Assembly: GCA_023213395.1 (NCBI GenBank)
Contig: CM041465.1
Location: 236,475,741 to 236,539,740, forward strand
Reading direction: 5' to 3'
Length of the DNA: 64,000 nucleotides
Source of the DNA: Cycas panzhihuaensis
Taxonomy: Eukaryota > Cycadophyta
The position numbers and the translations under genes were made by a program. The notes under the pieces were generated by a model. That model ran no database searches. It was not told where the DNA came from and saw only the letters and a list, made by a program, of their open reading frames with translations. Positions 35,040 through 47,515 of this stretch are shown here, piece by piece; position 1 is the stretch's first letter, and each line of letters begins with the position of its first letter.

Positions 35040-35937
35040 CTAAAGAGATCTTGCTTGGAAATGCTTGGAGGAGAGTCTCCCACCACATGACAGAGCTGTT
35101 GTAGGCAGATCTTAAGCTGGAATGGTGAAAAACACATAGTTGTAGGCATACCTGTGAAGGAGAGGAGGAAGAGAGCATAATTACAATAGTAAAACATGAT
35201 GTTTGAGAGCCAAGAGATGTGAAATGAGGAACTTTTTAGGATATATACTCAACCCAACCCTAATCGAGCGATTAGAGTGTGAATAAAGATAAGTTGGTCA
35301 CTTATCCATGTGGCAATTCCATGAAAAAAGTGAGAATTGCCATGGCAAATAAAAAAAATAAAGTGGAACAGTCACACCATGGTAAACTTTGCAGTACCAC
35401 AATAAACTTCGTGGTACCACATAGTTTACAGTGCTACGAGACTAGAATGCTAAAATAGCAATGGTAAAGGTTCTGGGAGTCATAAAAAGAGATGTGATAG
35501 GCCTAGGAGGGGTTGGCCCTCCTGTCTATGTGGCTAGGGATAGTCTGGACGACATGTGAACTAGACCAAATGAGGCACCAAGAGCTAGAAATCCCATAAA
35601 TATCATGATGGGGACACAAGATCAGGGTATGAGCAGATCATACTAGCTGAGCGAGGCTTAAGGTGATATGGAGGTAGCGCAAAGGGTCGTGCAGTACCAT
35701 GGGGATGCCTACCTTGCAAAAAAGTAGGTCTCGTAGGTCATCATAGGCTAAAAATATGACAAGCAGTATGATCAAGCAATAGATACAAAATAATCACACA
35801 AATATGGAAATAAATCATGCAATGAGGCAATGCTTCTATCTACCTTTCGAAAGAAATAATAAAGGTGAAAAGGAAGAAGCATACATGTGCTTACCTGAGT
35901 TGACTTATCCATATCCATTCTCGGTAGGTGGGAAACA
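35040..35937 (-). repeat. Shared B/D LTR, 5' part (right of element C)
   Basis: This aligns with the first ~880 bp of D's 5' LTR. The 5' end (minus strand TGTTTCCCACCTACC) is at 35937, next to D's purine tract, so the LTR is the 3' LTR of D. Its other end (13472) leads into B's primer site and gag, so it also serves as B's 5' LTR. A palindrome cluster lies at 35377-35430. Confidence 0.92.
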
Positions 35938-35949
35938 CTGCCCCCTTGG
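35938..35949 (-). promoter_or_regulatory. Polypurine tract, element D
   Basis: The minus strand reads CCAAGGGGGCAG directly before the LTR TG, identical to A. Confidence 0.7.
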
Positions 35950-36013
35950 CAACAAAGCCTCACTGCTTGGAAACGTGGTGCAATGGTAAATGCTGACAAT
36001 AAAACTGTCAGTA

Positions 36014-36050
<37 letters not shown>
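36014..36050. repeat. (TA)n microsatellite, element D
   Basis: About 18 units in the spacer between aRNH and purine tract, homologous to the tract in A. The rest of the 35950-36377 spacer holds no gene. Confidence 0.95.
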
Positions 36051-36053
<3 letters not shown>

Positions 36054-36377
36054 ATCATAAGCATAACAAGAGCCAAGGGTGTCGGCGAGTGTCATGGCAG
36101 AATGCATGGATATGAGGATAGGGGTGGAGACAACATAGGGGTTGCCTATATGCCACTCAAGAATCGACTGGAAGCTATAATGGATGAGGGGAGATGCCCC
36201 CATCATAAGAGTGCAAAGAAGATGCATAATGATAACACTAGAAAGAGTAAATGAGCAAACCTGATGGTCACCATAGTTTAACCTCATTAGTGGCTAGCTT
36301 TTGGAGGTGTGAGTGGATTGAAAAGTGAGATGCAAGATAGCCCAAGACTTGGGTGATAAGGTGACTGGGAAAGTCTC

Positions 36378-36800
36378 TCAAGGGCGGTCAACAAGAAGAG
36401 GGAGGCAGTGCTCAAGGATGAGGTGAACTAGGCTATCTGCCTCAACGTTGAGGACATGAGGGATGTGCCGTATGTCGATAGACTGGAAACAAGCTAATAG
36501 GGACCTAACGGTCAAAGTGAGGACTCTCAAGCATGGGCATCGCACCTGGTAAACCTGGGTGAGATGGGACACCACTACCTAGGAGTCATAAAGAAGAACA
36601 ATAAATCCATGGTGGAAACAGAGTGCATCGGTAAGGGCTTCGATAACGGCCGTGTACTCAACTTCATTATTGGTGGCTTCAAGGAGGAAGATTCCAGAAT
36701 GTAGGAAATCATGTCCAAAAGGGTCACAAAGAACCCATGCGGTGGTGGAGGGACTAGGGTTGCCGCAACTTCCGCCGTCAGTGAAGATGAAAAGAGTCAT
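36378..36800 (-). pseudogene. Additional RNase H (aRNH), element D
   Basis: The best-kept copy. It reads MTLFIFTDGGSCGNPSPS, ATNNEVEYTAVIEALTDAL, LLYDS then a stop, VVVSHLTQVYQVRCPCL, and RHIPHVLNVEADSLVHLIL. The four acidic positions D (FTDGG), E (NEVEY), D (YDS) and D (EADS) are all present. The only stop in 423 bp replaces the Gln of DSQVVV. The GNP and ATNNE motifs point to the archaeal-like RNase HI class of Tat elements. It would supply RNase H activity missing from the RT-linked domain. Confidence 0.88.
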
Positions 36801-37512
36801 GGGTGAAGAGAGAAAATGTCTCGGTAGAGAAAATACGTAATAAATCCAAAGTCAAAGAATAAAGAGAGCTTGTACAGCTAGCAATGGTGGCCGCGAAGGG
36901 TAGGAGGACCCAACAATGAGGCTACCCAAGGATAAGACTAGACTATCTGACCACTAGTAGAGGGTGGGTGGCGAAAAGGCCACCCTGGGACACCAAAGGT
37001 CACTTAAGAAAGCAAAGATGATCCTGAACAAAAGGGGCATTCCCTTTGGAGACCCCAGGGACAGGAACATGCTGCAAAAATAAGTCCAGGACGGTGAAAC
37101 GACCAAACGAGTATAAACTCAGGCATGCATGGGGGTGGCATGTAAAATGAGACATAAGGGCCCTAGAAAAAATACATCGGTGAGGCACCATAAATGCACC
37201 AAGAGGAACAAGCGAAATGGAGGCTATGGAAGTGCAACAAGGAATAGGGCCATAAGGCAATGATGATCAGGGATAAGAGATGATCTCGAGGGCTGTCTCA
37301 AAAGCAAAAATAGAGAAAGTGCTCATCGGGGCCCCCGCCTATATAAGGAAAACCGATGAAAATAAGATTCATTTTCATGGGCTCATGAACAAATTCAGAG
37401 TCCTTTCCTTACGCAATAGAGTGCCACCCAACTTCAGAGGCATGTGGAAAGAGATCTAACCATTGGATTGAGACTGGGAGACAACTGTTGAGATGAGGGT
37501 GACTAAATGGTG
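36801..37512. other. Region between aRNH and antisense exon 1, element D
   Basis: On the minus strand this is the leader of the aRNH frame; on the plus strand it holds the TATA box (37338-37348) and 5' leader of the PMD gene. A sense frame starting MKMNLIFIGFPYIGGG is partly kept in A, C and G but is broken and hydrophobic. I do not call it a gene. Confidence 0.5.
37338..37348 (+). promoter_or_regulatory. Candidate antisense TATA box, element D
   Basis: CCTATATAAGG, 165 bases upstream of the exon 1 ATG; identical to G and A. Confidence 0.58.
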
Positions 37513-39921
37513 ATGGCACAACCGTATCTAATGAGTGGATTATCAAAACCCAACCCCATCTTGTTGATTAAAATGTGTTACTTTTTAATATTTTTTAGTG
37601 TAGTTTTGGGTCCCGTATGGGCGAGAAATGATCTCTCAGAGTTCAATCTAGAGCCAGAGAGAGGCAGGACTAGGGCATTAGGTAGCCCTGGTCCTAATGG
37701 GCCTGGCCATGGCCTGCTTTGGGAAAAAATTATGTTTTTGGGCAGGAAACCCCTCCCTTTAGGGGGGGTGACATTCGCACTGTGACAAAGATCGTGGTGC
37801 CTCGATCTTTATCATAGGACCCAGGCCAAACTTCACGGTACCACATAGTTTGGCACAGTGCGAAGGCAGATCTGATGAAAAATAAAGAAAGGGGCCAAAG
37901 GGCCCCCAAATCTCAACCAAATGAGGCTGAGGGACAGTCCAAAGGATAGAGGGATGAGCATGAGTTAGGATCTGATTAGTTTCATGGTGGTTTGTAGGTG
38001 GTGATCACGGTGGAGAATTGTGAAAACATCGGCATGGCTATGTTGAGATTTATAAAGATAATATCCCATGAGGACATGCAGATTTTGGTGAGGTGTGGCT
38101 TGTTGAAGGTCACAAGGATGCCTCAGTACACATCAGACGAGAGGCTACTAGTGGACATTGTGTGTCATTGGGATAGATAGAGGCATGTCTTCCATCTACC
38201 CAAAGCAGGAGATGTTATAGTAACACCGAGGGACATACGGTGGATATTGGGGGTGCCAGCAATGGGGAGGCTAGCATCACTAGGGGTGCTACCTAGCAAT
38301 GAGGCAGCACATCGAGAGGTAGTAACATTTTTCACTAGGTTGGATAGGTGGGAGAGGTGAGGTATACCTCTCCAAAGTATGGTTATGTTAAGAGTTCCTC
38401 GTATAAGGAAATTGATCACATTGTGCATTCTGTTCCAGATATCCCAGAAACAGAACTATAGAGACATACTAGGTGGTTGGATGGATGCAGTGCAGAAGTG
38501 TGAGGCTATAGGGAGGCTTAATTGGGCCACCCTCATAGTGGCGAACCTAGTCACCCAGTTAGATGCTATTCGGGTAGTAGGGAAAGGTGGTCTATCATAT
38601 AACACCCTTCTATAGTGTTGGTTTTTTTACCACTTTATAGCAGTGGTGCTGACAGGGGGACCACACCCCATCTCAGAGTGGGCCCCCATGGTACAGAGAT
38701 GGTAAACCAAGTTCAAGGGGACTGAGAACCAGGCACATATTTGTCACTCAGTAGAGGCCACATCACTAGACCTCCTCACCATGACTGACTATATATTAGA
38801 CCTGTATCGAGCGGTGAGATGGGACAGTGACAATGAGGCAGGCAGGGCAAGAGTAGCCCTAGGAGATGATGGCCATGGAGAAGATGGCAGTGATGGGGTA
38901 GTCTTGTCAGGAGCCGCAGGAGGAGGTGCAGGTTTATCAGGGACCACAGGAGGAGAGGCGGGCCCATCAGGGATCGCAAGAGGAGAGGCAGGCCCCTTAA
39001 GAGCTACAGAGGAGAGTCGGGGCCCAATGACCTGAGCCTGAAGGTTGCAGATAGTGAGGAGATCCAGGGAGGCAGTAGCACTAGTAGAGGAGAGGAGGAA
39101 TGCCCTAGTAGCTGAGGTGATGGCCGAGGAGGTACCTACAACTGATGGAGTGCCTAGGGTAGAGGAAATCATCTAAGTCGAGGAGATGGCAGCCATACTA
39201 GGTGAGACATGACCTTCTCATGTCATCATTTGATTACCCAAATGTATATATATTATTTAATTTTGGTTTAGCATATGTATATGGACACGTACTGATATGT
39301 GACGTGTTGGATTTGCAAGTATGGAAGATATCCAAAGGTTGGTAGAGGTGGTAGCTTATGAGATATTCCCCCAGGCCTATGCGGAGGGGCAACCTCCCAT
39401 CTAGGTAGGAGATGAGCCTAGATCGGTAGGTGCCCACATAACAGCATTCACTCGTTGGTGAGGGCAAGGGATGTTCGGATCGCAGAGGCCTAAGAGTACG
39501 AGGCATATACGGGATGCCTACAAGCAGAGCTAGACATGTCCCAGGCTAAGAGGGACACCCTGCGAGGTCAGATACAGGCACTGGAGGCTCAAGGAGGTCT
39601 CGAAAGGGATGCCGAGAGTCGCATCTAGATCGCCATGATGGAGGAGCATCTCTGGGGGATAGAGGAAGGCTTTGCAGAGTAGAGGGGGATCGAGATTGTA
39701 TCCAGGCTCGATACGATCAGCTGGTGGATGAGGTGGCCTCAAGATTGTCGCAGAGCAAGACATATATACATATGGTGGTGATGACCCCCAGGAGGCCACA
39801 AGATGAGCGGAGCAAGGCAGAGAGGTCCCAGAGGCATAGGAGGAGCCTAGGAGGTATGTGGTCCCTAGGAGAGGGATCACACAGACTAGGATATGATGCC
39901 CTAGGGGTGGGGCAGCAATAG
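37513..39921 (+). pseudogene. Antisense PMD gene of element D, three exons
   Basis: It lies opposite to D's pol. Exon 1 37513-37530 (ATG GCA CAA CCG TAT CTA), intron 1 37531-37997 (donor mutated to ATGAGT, acceptor TTTGTAG), exon 2 37998-39201, intron 2 39202-39318 (GTGAGA donor; acceptor mutated to TTTGCAA, with a shifted CAAG available), exon 3 39319-39921. Exon 2 starts VVITVENCENIGMAML and has YTSDERLLVDIVCHWDR, VFHLPKAGDVIV, IRWILGVPAMGRLA, KLITLCILFQISQKQNYRDI and PHPISEWAPMVQRW, followed by repeats such as SGTTGGEAGP and SGIARGEAGP. Exon 3 goes on in frame as IQRLVEVVAYEIFPQAYAEG. Stops in exons 2 and 3. PMD proteins are known from silencing factors and from transposons; the substrate here is unknown. 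Confidence 0.8.
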
Positions 39922-40656
39922 AGAAGAGTAGTAGGAGTTTTGATTTAGATAGGAGAAAGCACGGACCTCTAGGGAGTCACCATATATAGTCACATGATTG
40001 CACTCCTCCCTGTAAGGACTCTGGCTTCCCATGGATGATGTACCATACCAGTTGTATGATATGACACATGAAGATTATTTTATGTATATAGACAGGGTGA
40101 TTGATACCACATTTGATGTATGATGATATGTATCATGATATATGATGGATGATTTGTGTTTATGTTTACATGTTTGTATATGTATATGTATGAGGATGCA
40201 CAGATGTATGAGGGCATGGTTAATGATACTTTGAGTTGATTAATGTATGATTTTTTGTGCTATGATATCTATTTGAGTTATGCACATTTCCTTTCATATA
40301 GGGCCATATTCCTAGCAGAGGCATACACAATCACCATGAGCAGCGATGATAGACATATATGAGGCTAGGAGACAGGGTGGCACACATGTCCATATGGGAG
40401 TATAGCAGGATATGCAAAGGGAATGCCAACTGGAAGGGAGTGACGACACTCCAACACATCATCCTAATTGGGGAAGATGCCCAAATAGGAGGACAAGGTT
40501 CCTAGAGGAATGGGAATCGTGGTTCCGTGAGAGGAACCTGAAAGAAAAGAGAGAGCCACCCTAAGCTGTCATCCCACCTGTGGCTAGAAGGAATGGGAAC
40601 ACGCTTAGGATGGTAGTTTAGGCTCATTTCAGAGTGTAGAAATGACAATAAAGAAA
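39922..40656. other. Spacer between PMD gene end and integrase, element D
   Basis: AT-rich, with TATA-like and TG-rich runs and no gene. It is homologous to 899-1542 of A and 25144-25844 of C. Confidence 0.65.
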
Positions 40657-41950
40657 TCATGTATAGAATATTTTGAGGAATTTAACGTTAACATCTTCCT
40701 CAAATTCAAGGCCCTCTAGAGTGGCGATCCTATAAGCATCGTTGTCAAGACTCTCAAGAACAACAAAGGGACTGATCCATTTGGGTTTGAATTTGGTCAA
40801 GTGGTCATGGAGATATTCCAGCTTGAGGACATGGTCCCTAGGATACAAAGGACAAGAGTGAAGGTGTTTATCGTAAGTCCTTTGTGAGCGAGCTTTAGAT
40901 GTGAGGTTAGCCTGGTAAGTGGCTAAATGCCTCTCATCCAAGGCTTTGAGGTCTAAGAGATGAGCCTGACGGATGGACTCCTTATCGATAAGGCCTCGAA
41001 GAGAAACTTGTAGAGAGGGTATCTCTACTTCTAATGGGAGTACCGCCTCAGTCTCATAAACTAGGGAGAACAGAGTCATTCCCGTAGCCGCATGGATAGA
41101 GGTATGATAGGCCCATAAGGCAGAAGGGAGCTAGAGGTGCCAATCTCTCTGAGATTGAGCAATGGTTTTCTTTAGGATATTGATAAGAGTTTTGTTTAAT
41201 GATTCAACTTAACCATTTGCCTAGGGGTAATAAGGAGAAGATATTTCGTGAGAGATCTTGAATTTCTCACAAAATTCATCCATCTCCTTGTTACAAAAAA
41301 AAGTTTCATTATCTGTAATCAAGATGTTCAGAATCTAAAAGCGGCAAATGATATACTGGTAGACGAAAGTGATTATCATCTTGCTAGGGGTAGTAATCAA
41401 AGGAATGGCTTCCACCCATTTTGTGAAGTACTACATGGAAGTCAAGATAAACTTGTGTTATGATGAAGAGGGTGGTGATATGGCCCTGATGACATCTAAA
41501 CCCCATTGGACGAAGGCCCATGGAGATACGATAGGATGGAGAGCCTTGGAAGGCACATGGGTGATGTTGGCATGCTCTTGGCATCGCTAACATCTCACGG
41601 CATAGGCATGGGCATCCTTGAAGAGGGACGACTAATAGTAACCCATACGAAGGATCCTCTGAGCCATGGATTGGCCCCCAAAGTGGCCCCCACAAATGTT
41701 ATGGTGGCATTTACAAAGTATTTGGTCTGCTTCGTTGGGAGTGACACAATGGAGGAGGATCCCGTCAAAGGATATCTTGTACAATACTTCATCCATAAGG
41801 AAGTATTACTTAGCAGTGGTCCAAATACGTGACCTAACCTTGTTACTAGCTTCTGGGCAGTACTCCTACTGAGTAAGGTACCGCATCATGTCACCATACC
41901 ACTCATTGTCAATGAGTGGATGGGAAGGAGTGCCCTGAATAGTCAAGATA
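40657..41950 (-). pseudogene. Integrase, element D
   Basis: The C-terminal third (41079-40657) is open: FSLVYETEAVLPLEVEIPSL, LTSKARSQRTYDKHLHSCPL, KPKWISPFVVLESLDNDAYRI and KFLKIFYT. The core shows ITDNETFFCNKEMDEFCEKF and VESLNKTLINILKK; first Asp as LDVIRAISPPSS. The zinc domain shows CKCHHNICGGHFGG; part of the Cys pair region has collapsed (AVRCQEHAN, one C-x2-C Cys pair shortened). Stops and small frameshifts. Confidence 0.85.
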
Positions 41951-42510
41951 GACTTATCAGGAAGGGAGTTGTCAACGGGGGCATCGAATGAGTTAGGGAC
42001 AGGGGCATCTACAAGCTATTCTGCCACTACCATCCCCTTCTTTAACTTCTTATTGATGATGTGGAGATTGAATTCTTAAAGGAGGATAGCCCAACGACCA
42101 GCCTTACCTATCAGGTTGGAATGGGTAAGTAAATAACATAAGGGATCAGATTGAACGATCATCTTGGTAGTGTTTCTGAGCAAGTAGTGCTTAAACTTCT
42201 TGGTTGCATGAACCAAGGAGAGGCATTCCTTCTCAACTAGAGAGTAATTGAGCTCAGTAGCCATGAGGGTATGACTGATGAAGTAATTATCCTTCTCGAC
42301 TCCCAAATCATCCTCCTGGACCAGCATAGCACCTAAGGACTCATTGGTCACTGAGGTATATAGGATGAAAGGCCTATCAAAGTGAGGGGGCGCCAATGTT
42401 AGAGCAAAAGCAAGGGCTTCCTTAAGTCCTTCGAAAGTTTGTTGGGCTTTAGCTGACGAAACAAATAGGGCTCCCTTCTTTAATAGGTTAGTAAGGGGTT
42501 TGGCGTTCAT
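41951..42510 (-). pseudogene. Native RNase H, element D
   Basis: NAKPLTNLLKKGALFV, FILYTSVTNESLGAML, EKECLSLVHATKKFKHYLL and MIVQSDPLCYLLTHS. The first catalytic Asp is Ser (TSV), as in B. Open for 144 residues, then stops. Confidence 0.85.
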
Positions 42511-43320
42511 AACAAAGTTTGCCAGGAAACTCCTAAGGAATCCGAGCCTACCCAGAAATGACTTGATCTATCGTTAAGTTCTAGGCTGCGACAAGTCAAG
42601 AGTTACCTTGACTTTGTCAAAGTCGATTTGAATTCCTTATTTCAACATGAGGAAACCAAGGAGTTTACCAGAAGTGATGGTAAACACACATCTGAGCAGA
42701 TTGAGACTTACATGGTACTTATGACATCATGCCAAGATGGCCCACAAGTCTGAAGGGTGATGGGATCTAACACGTAAGAGACCCATCACATCGTCCATAA
42801 AGACCTCCAATGTGTTGTTGATAAGGTCATGAAAGATGAAATGCATCACCCTTTGATAAGTGGTGCCTATATTTTTCAGTCTAAAGGGCATCACCTTGTA
42901 GGTAAAGGTGCCCCATGGGGTGATGAAGGCTATCTTATGGTGGTCTTCAGGAGAGATTTAAATTTGATTGTAACCAGAGAAGTCATCCATCAAGGACATG
43001 ACTTCAAAACTGGCAGTTTAATCAATAATCTAATCGATAAAAGGGAGTAGGAAATTATCCTTAGGACATGCATTATTGATGTCACGGAAGTCAATGCATA
43101 TCTAGATGGTCATATTCTTTTTAGCAACGGGAATGATGTTAGGTACCCATTTAGGGTAGTCAATGGAAGTGATGAGTCCTACATCTAGAAGTTTCTCAAC
43201 CTCTATTTTGACGGCAGCTGAGGGTTTAGGATGAAGTGGGCATTGTTTCTGGTGCATAGGGCGAGCACCAGGAACGGTGGTAAGGTTATGGGTGATAATG
43301 GAGGGTTCGATTCCCTTCAT
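42511..43320 (-). pseudogene. Reverse transcriptase, element D
   Basis: Read on the minus strand: PSIITHNLTTVPGARPMHQK, ITSIDYPKWVPNIIPVAKKN, ICIDFRDINNACPKDNF, MSLMDDFSGYNQI, TYKVMPFRLKNIGTTYQR, and the active site EVFMDDVMG near 42800. Several stops. The motif order and FMDD box agree with C. Confidence 0.88.
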
Positions 43321-44289
43321 GTCAAATTAATCCCATGCAAAAACATCTCGAAACTCCTGGAATAAAAGGGAGTATTCCCTTACCTCATTAGGAGAGCATT
43401 CAGCCCCCACCTTAATGACCTTACCTGGGGCAAGGACTATATCCTGGGTTGCCCCCATACACATGGTACTCCGCTCATTGAAATGAAGGGGGACAAGGTC
43501 AATGGGAGGAGATGGAATAGGAGATGGGATTGGGTCGGCAAGAGTGGACCCAATCGTTAAGACCTTCTGGTGGCCAAGTCTATGGTAACTAGAAGGAAGG
43601 TTAGCATTGAGCCTGCTAAGTGCTCAAGTAGAGCCTCATCATCCTTGAAGTAATACACCCCGTAGATGACCTTACTTCGAATAGACGAGACGCAAGAGGA
43701 AGTGGGAGCAATGGGGCCATGGTGGTCAGGACTACCTAACATCCCCAAAAGACTCTAAGGAAGAGTCAAGAAGGGGCCCCTCGTAATAGGCAAAAGGAAG
43801 TTCCCAAGATTCATCATCCACAGGGGGTGATGAAGGGGAAGAATAAAGGATCGGTGGATCAATGCAAGCAATAACATATGATACAAGGGGATGATTGGTC
43901 TCTCCAATAAGAGCGGTTCTAGGTTGGAATCTAAAACAAGGACAGTGCCTCCTATTAGTGCAAAGGAATGAAATAGGGTGAGGAAGGTCCTCGTCCTCGC
44001 CAGAGGACTCGTCATCGCTAAATATAGAAAGGTACCCATAGCTTCTGAGACCAATAAGAGCAAAATGTGTAAGGCTTGAAGAAGAAGATACAGGATCTCT
44101 TTCATGATGAGACAAATCAGGAATACCCATAGAAAATCTGAGGCATGGGTGGAAGGGCCTTTGTCCCCCTTGGCACGACTATGGCTTGCTTGGTTGGTTT
44201 GATGGAATTGTTTGGTAGGTGGGAGTTCACGAGAAACAACATTTGCCCATCGTGAACAAATTTGAGTTGCCCCCAGCAGGTTGAACACA
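43321..44289 (-). pseudogene. Protease-RT linker, element D
   Basis: Contains GVYYFKDDEALLEHLAGS and the acidic patch GEDEDLPHPISFLC, both shared with A, B and C. No known domain. Broken by stops. Confidence 0.65.
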
Positions 44290-45151
44290 CGGCCCTCATT
44301 TGATTGAGCCATGGTCGACCCAAAAGAAGATTGTAGTCAACATCTACATCAAGGACTATAATGTCGGCGAGGACAGTCTTGTCCTTTAGGGTAAGAGGGA
44401 TCGAAATGGATCCTAAAGGAGTCTTCTTACTACCATCATAGCCTTGGCATTACCATGGAATAGGTTCCAAGGTGGAAATGCCAAGCTCTTGCATGACGCA
44501 AAAGGGCATGGCATTAACAGAAGAACCATTATCAACAATGGTCCTTCACAAAGTACAATCAGGTGTATCGATAGTAATGGTGAAAGGGAAGTTCCACTGG
44601 CGCTCCCTTTCATAAGCAGGAGGAAGGTCTTTAGGATCAAAGAAAATGACGAGCTCATGACCTTGGGTAATACCCAAAGCATGAACGGGCGCATCACCTA
44701 ATCCTAAAGCTTCTAAAAAGAGTGTCCGCTATTCAGGACAACTTCTCAATATGTCCATAATGGACATCTCGATGGCCACGGTATAAAGCTCATCAACAAT
44801 AGAAAAGGACTTCCCCTTTACCGTAGGTTGATGAAGGCCTTTCCTGAAATCGTAGTAACCTAGATGAATGGAAACTGTCTTGGGAGAAAAAGGGACTTCC
44901 AAAACGGAGGTTTCTAAAAGAGGATTAGGATGTGGAACAGACGAAGAGGCGACGGTCACCTCTTTAGCAGCTTGAGACCGAGTCAAGGCATATAGAGGGG
45001 TAGCCTCAAGCATTTGGATCACCTTCTTTCCCTTATTCCGAGATCGTGAAGGTGAAGGGGTACGATGGTTTGGGGAATGCGAGGAAGAAGATGAACCCTG
45101 CATGCCCTTCCCTTTACCATGTGAAGGGTGTGGATTTAGAGATCTCCCCAA
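44290..45151 (-). pseudogene. Retropepsin-like protease, element D
   Basis: Begins with a basic Ser-rich stretch (SPNHRTPSPSRSRNKGKKVI), then FSIVDELYTVAIEMSIMDIL, TIVDNGSSVNAMPF with the DNGSS loop, and a final GRPWLNQMRA. A frameshift lies near 44480, between the active-site loop and the end motif. Confidence 0.82.
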
Positions 45152-47351
45152 GTTCTGGTTGTCCTTTGGTTGAGAGTTGTGATCATGCTCTCCATGCTTG
45201 GGGAACGAATCTCTATGGACCGATTGGTTGAGGTTGGGCCTTGAGGCCTATTTAGGAGATGAGTTGCATTGCAAGGCATCCCTAGGATGTTAAACCCAGC
45301 AACGTGCATCATCATGGAAGCATTCTCTATGAATGGAGCACCACTTCTTCTCAAGCGAGGAATCGATTTTTCTTGCCTCAGAGGACTGGGTGTTGCTACC
45401 CTTGGGAGGAGCAACTTGGGAAGCTTGTTGGATTGGTTTGTTGGATGTGGGTGACGAAGGAGCTTGAAGTTTAAGTTCCTTCATCGTACGTTCAAATGAA
45501 CATATGGTAGAGGTAAGTGGGTCTAGGGTCTTCTCAGTAGAGTGGGAAGAAGACCTAGTGGATTGTTGAAGTTTAGTTTCTTTGGTTAGCGGGGGTGCCT
45601 CACGTCACTATGAGGGCTTAAGGGGCTTCTTGAGTCTAGCCTAGATCTCAATATCTTCAAGTACCAAGCACTTCACAATGGCAAAATTACATGTAGTTGC
45701 CCCCATCTTAAGGACTTCCACATGGACTTCAGGGCATAGTGTGTTGACAAAGATATCCCTCTTCAATTCCTCAGGCAAAGTAGCCTTGGTGGAATGGAGG
45801 AGGTCATAGAATTGCCGCACAAAGTCATGATTCATCTCATCATGACCTTGCTTAAGTGAAATGAGAGATTTCATTCCACTGTCAAAAGGACAAGCCACAT
45901 CAAAATAGTTGATGAACTCATCCACGAGTTGCTAGAATGAGTAGATAGAATGGGCAAGTAGGCAATAGAACCATTTGAGGGCATCGCCTTGAAGAGATCA
46001 TGGAAATAGTTTTATTAATATGTGATCATAGGCCCAGTAGTCTATGCACGTCATAGAAAAACTACAGACGTGCTCTGTTGGATCCTGCGATGAAGTTTCC
46101 ATCGAACTTAGGAACTTTGGGGGGATGAGGCAATAAGTTATTTCTTAGCGCCTCGATAGACAAGGGTGTCGATCTATAATCCATAAAGGGACACGCCCTC
46201 ATCTAGATTATAGGATCGGTAAAAGATAAGGAAGGCAATGAACAAGGAGTAAATGGGGGTGGATGGCCCATCCCTCCTTGAGGAAATGCCCCTTGTTGAA
46301 AAGGGACTTGAGGATAAGCGCCTTGAAAGGAAGTTGAGTTTCCTTGCCAAGGCACAGCATAAGGGGCTATGCAAGATGGTGGAAATGAAGGGTGAGGGAT
46401 CGAGTTCTGCCTATATGGGCTACCCGTAGATGGTGTGACCCCATATGGGTGTAAAGGGTCCACCCCATAAACAAGAATGTGGTTCCTTTTACCATGCCCC
46501 TAAGGCTGAGATGGATAGCCTAGGGGTACGTAAAGAGAAGGACCACTAGACTGAGTCTGGGTGCATGTGAAAACGGGTCCCACATGACTAGAGGTAGAAG
46601 AAGAAATAGGACCCTTAGGTCCAATGAGAAATGTGTGTGCCACATTTGGAGGTGGCATATTTGCTTGGCTTGGGAGAGGTATGCTAACCCCAAGTTGGGA
46701 GAAAGCCACACCGCGAGAGGTCCTAGAAGAGTTGGGACCATGAAGAGAAGTAAGAACTGCAACAGACATCCCTAAATTAGATGTTGGAATTAGATGGGAT
46801 AGATGCGTTGGTACAAATGGGTTACTCATGGTAGGAGGTATAGACATGGATGAAGATGGTGGGGCAAGCACAGATGAGGAAGGTGCCACACCATACAAGG
46901 CATCTTCAAACTACCTAAGACGTTATTGAAGGTGAGCAGCATGAAAGCACTCATTAAGGGCTTCAACCACATCGATGGGAGGGGTATCCACCTGATCATA
47001 AGAGGTGGATGGGACCTCAAATGAAGTGGACCCCTTAGGACACTCCTCGTAAGAATCACCACCTAGTTGATGAATCTCAAGAGAAGACGGACCCTCTACT
47101 CTGTGAGTAGAGGGATAGGCATCAAGTGGGTGTTGTTAATCATCCAGATAGTAGATAGGATCATCACCCTCTTAGGAGGACCCTGGGAAAGACGTAGGAA
47201 ACTCATGGGCTTCGGAAGCAAAGGCATGGTATGCCCAATCTGAAGGATATCCTTCCATTATTGAATCAGAATCTAATGATAGAAGGAGGGAGTATGTGGG
47301 ATCTTCTAACAATAGGGGTAAACCTCGTAGGCAATGTAAGAAGCGTCACAT
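45152..47351 (-). pseudogene. gag, element D
   Basis: The ATG at 47351 is the conserved start, 164 bases inside the LTR end; codon 2 is a stop (CGA to TGA). It includes MEGYPSDWAYHAFASEAHEF, a long Ser/Pro-rich open stretch (46898-46203), the gag core VDEFINYFDVACPFDSGMK and KQGHDEMNHDFVRQFYDLLH (45925-45641), and the zinc-knuckle-like KKWCSIHRECFHDDARC near 45310-45355. The longest readable gag in the window. Confidence 0.85.
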
Positions 47352-47494
47352 ACAAAACTCACCAATGTGTTAGAAGAGAAAGAGGAATGCAAGGTACACG
47401 TTGGGGGCTTCCCAACAAAAAAGAGAAAATGAGAAAGCTACTAAGAGGTAGTAGCACCAATAGGAAGAGATAAAAACTAACTCCCTTACTAGTA

Positions 47495-47514
47495 GGTCCC
47501 TAGTATGGTCACCA
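47495..47514 (-). promoter_or_regulatory. Primer binding site, element D
   Basis: TGGTGACCATACTAGGGACC on the minus strand, one base after the LTR end (CTCCA). The best-preserved copy. It begins with TGG, as the CCA end of a tRNA requires. Confidence 0.7.
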
Positions 47515-47515
47515 G

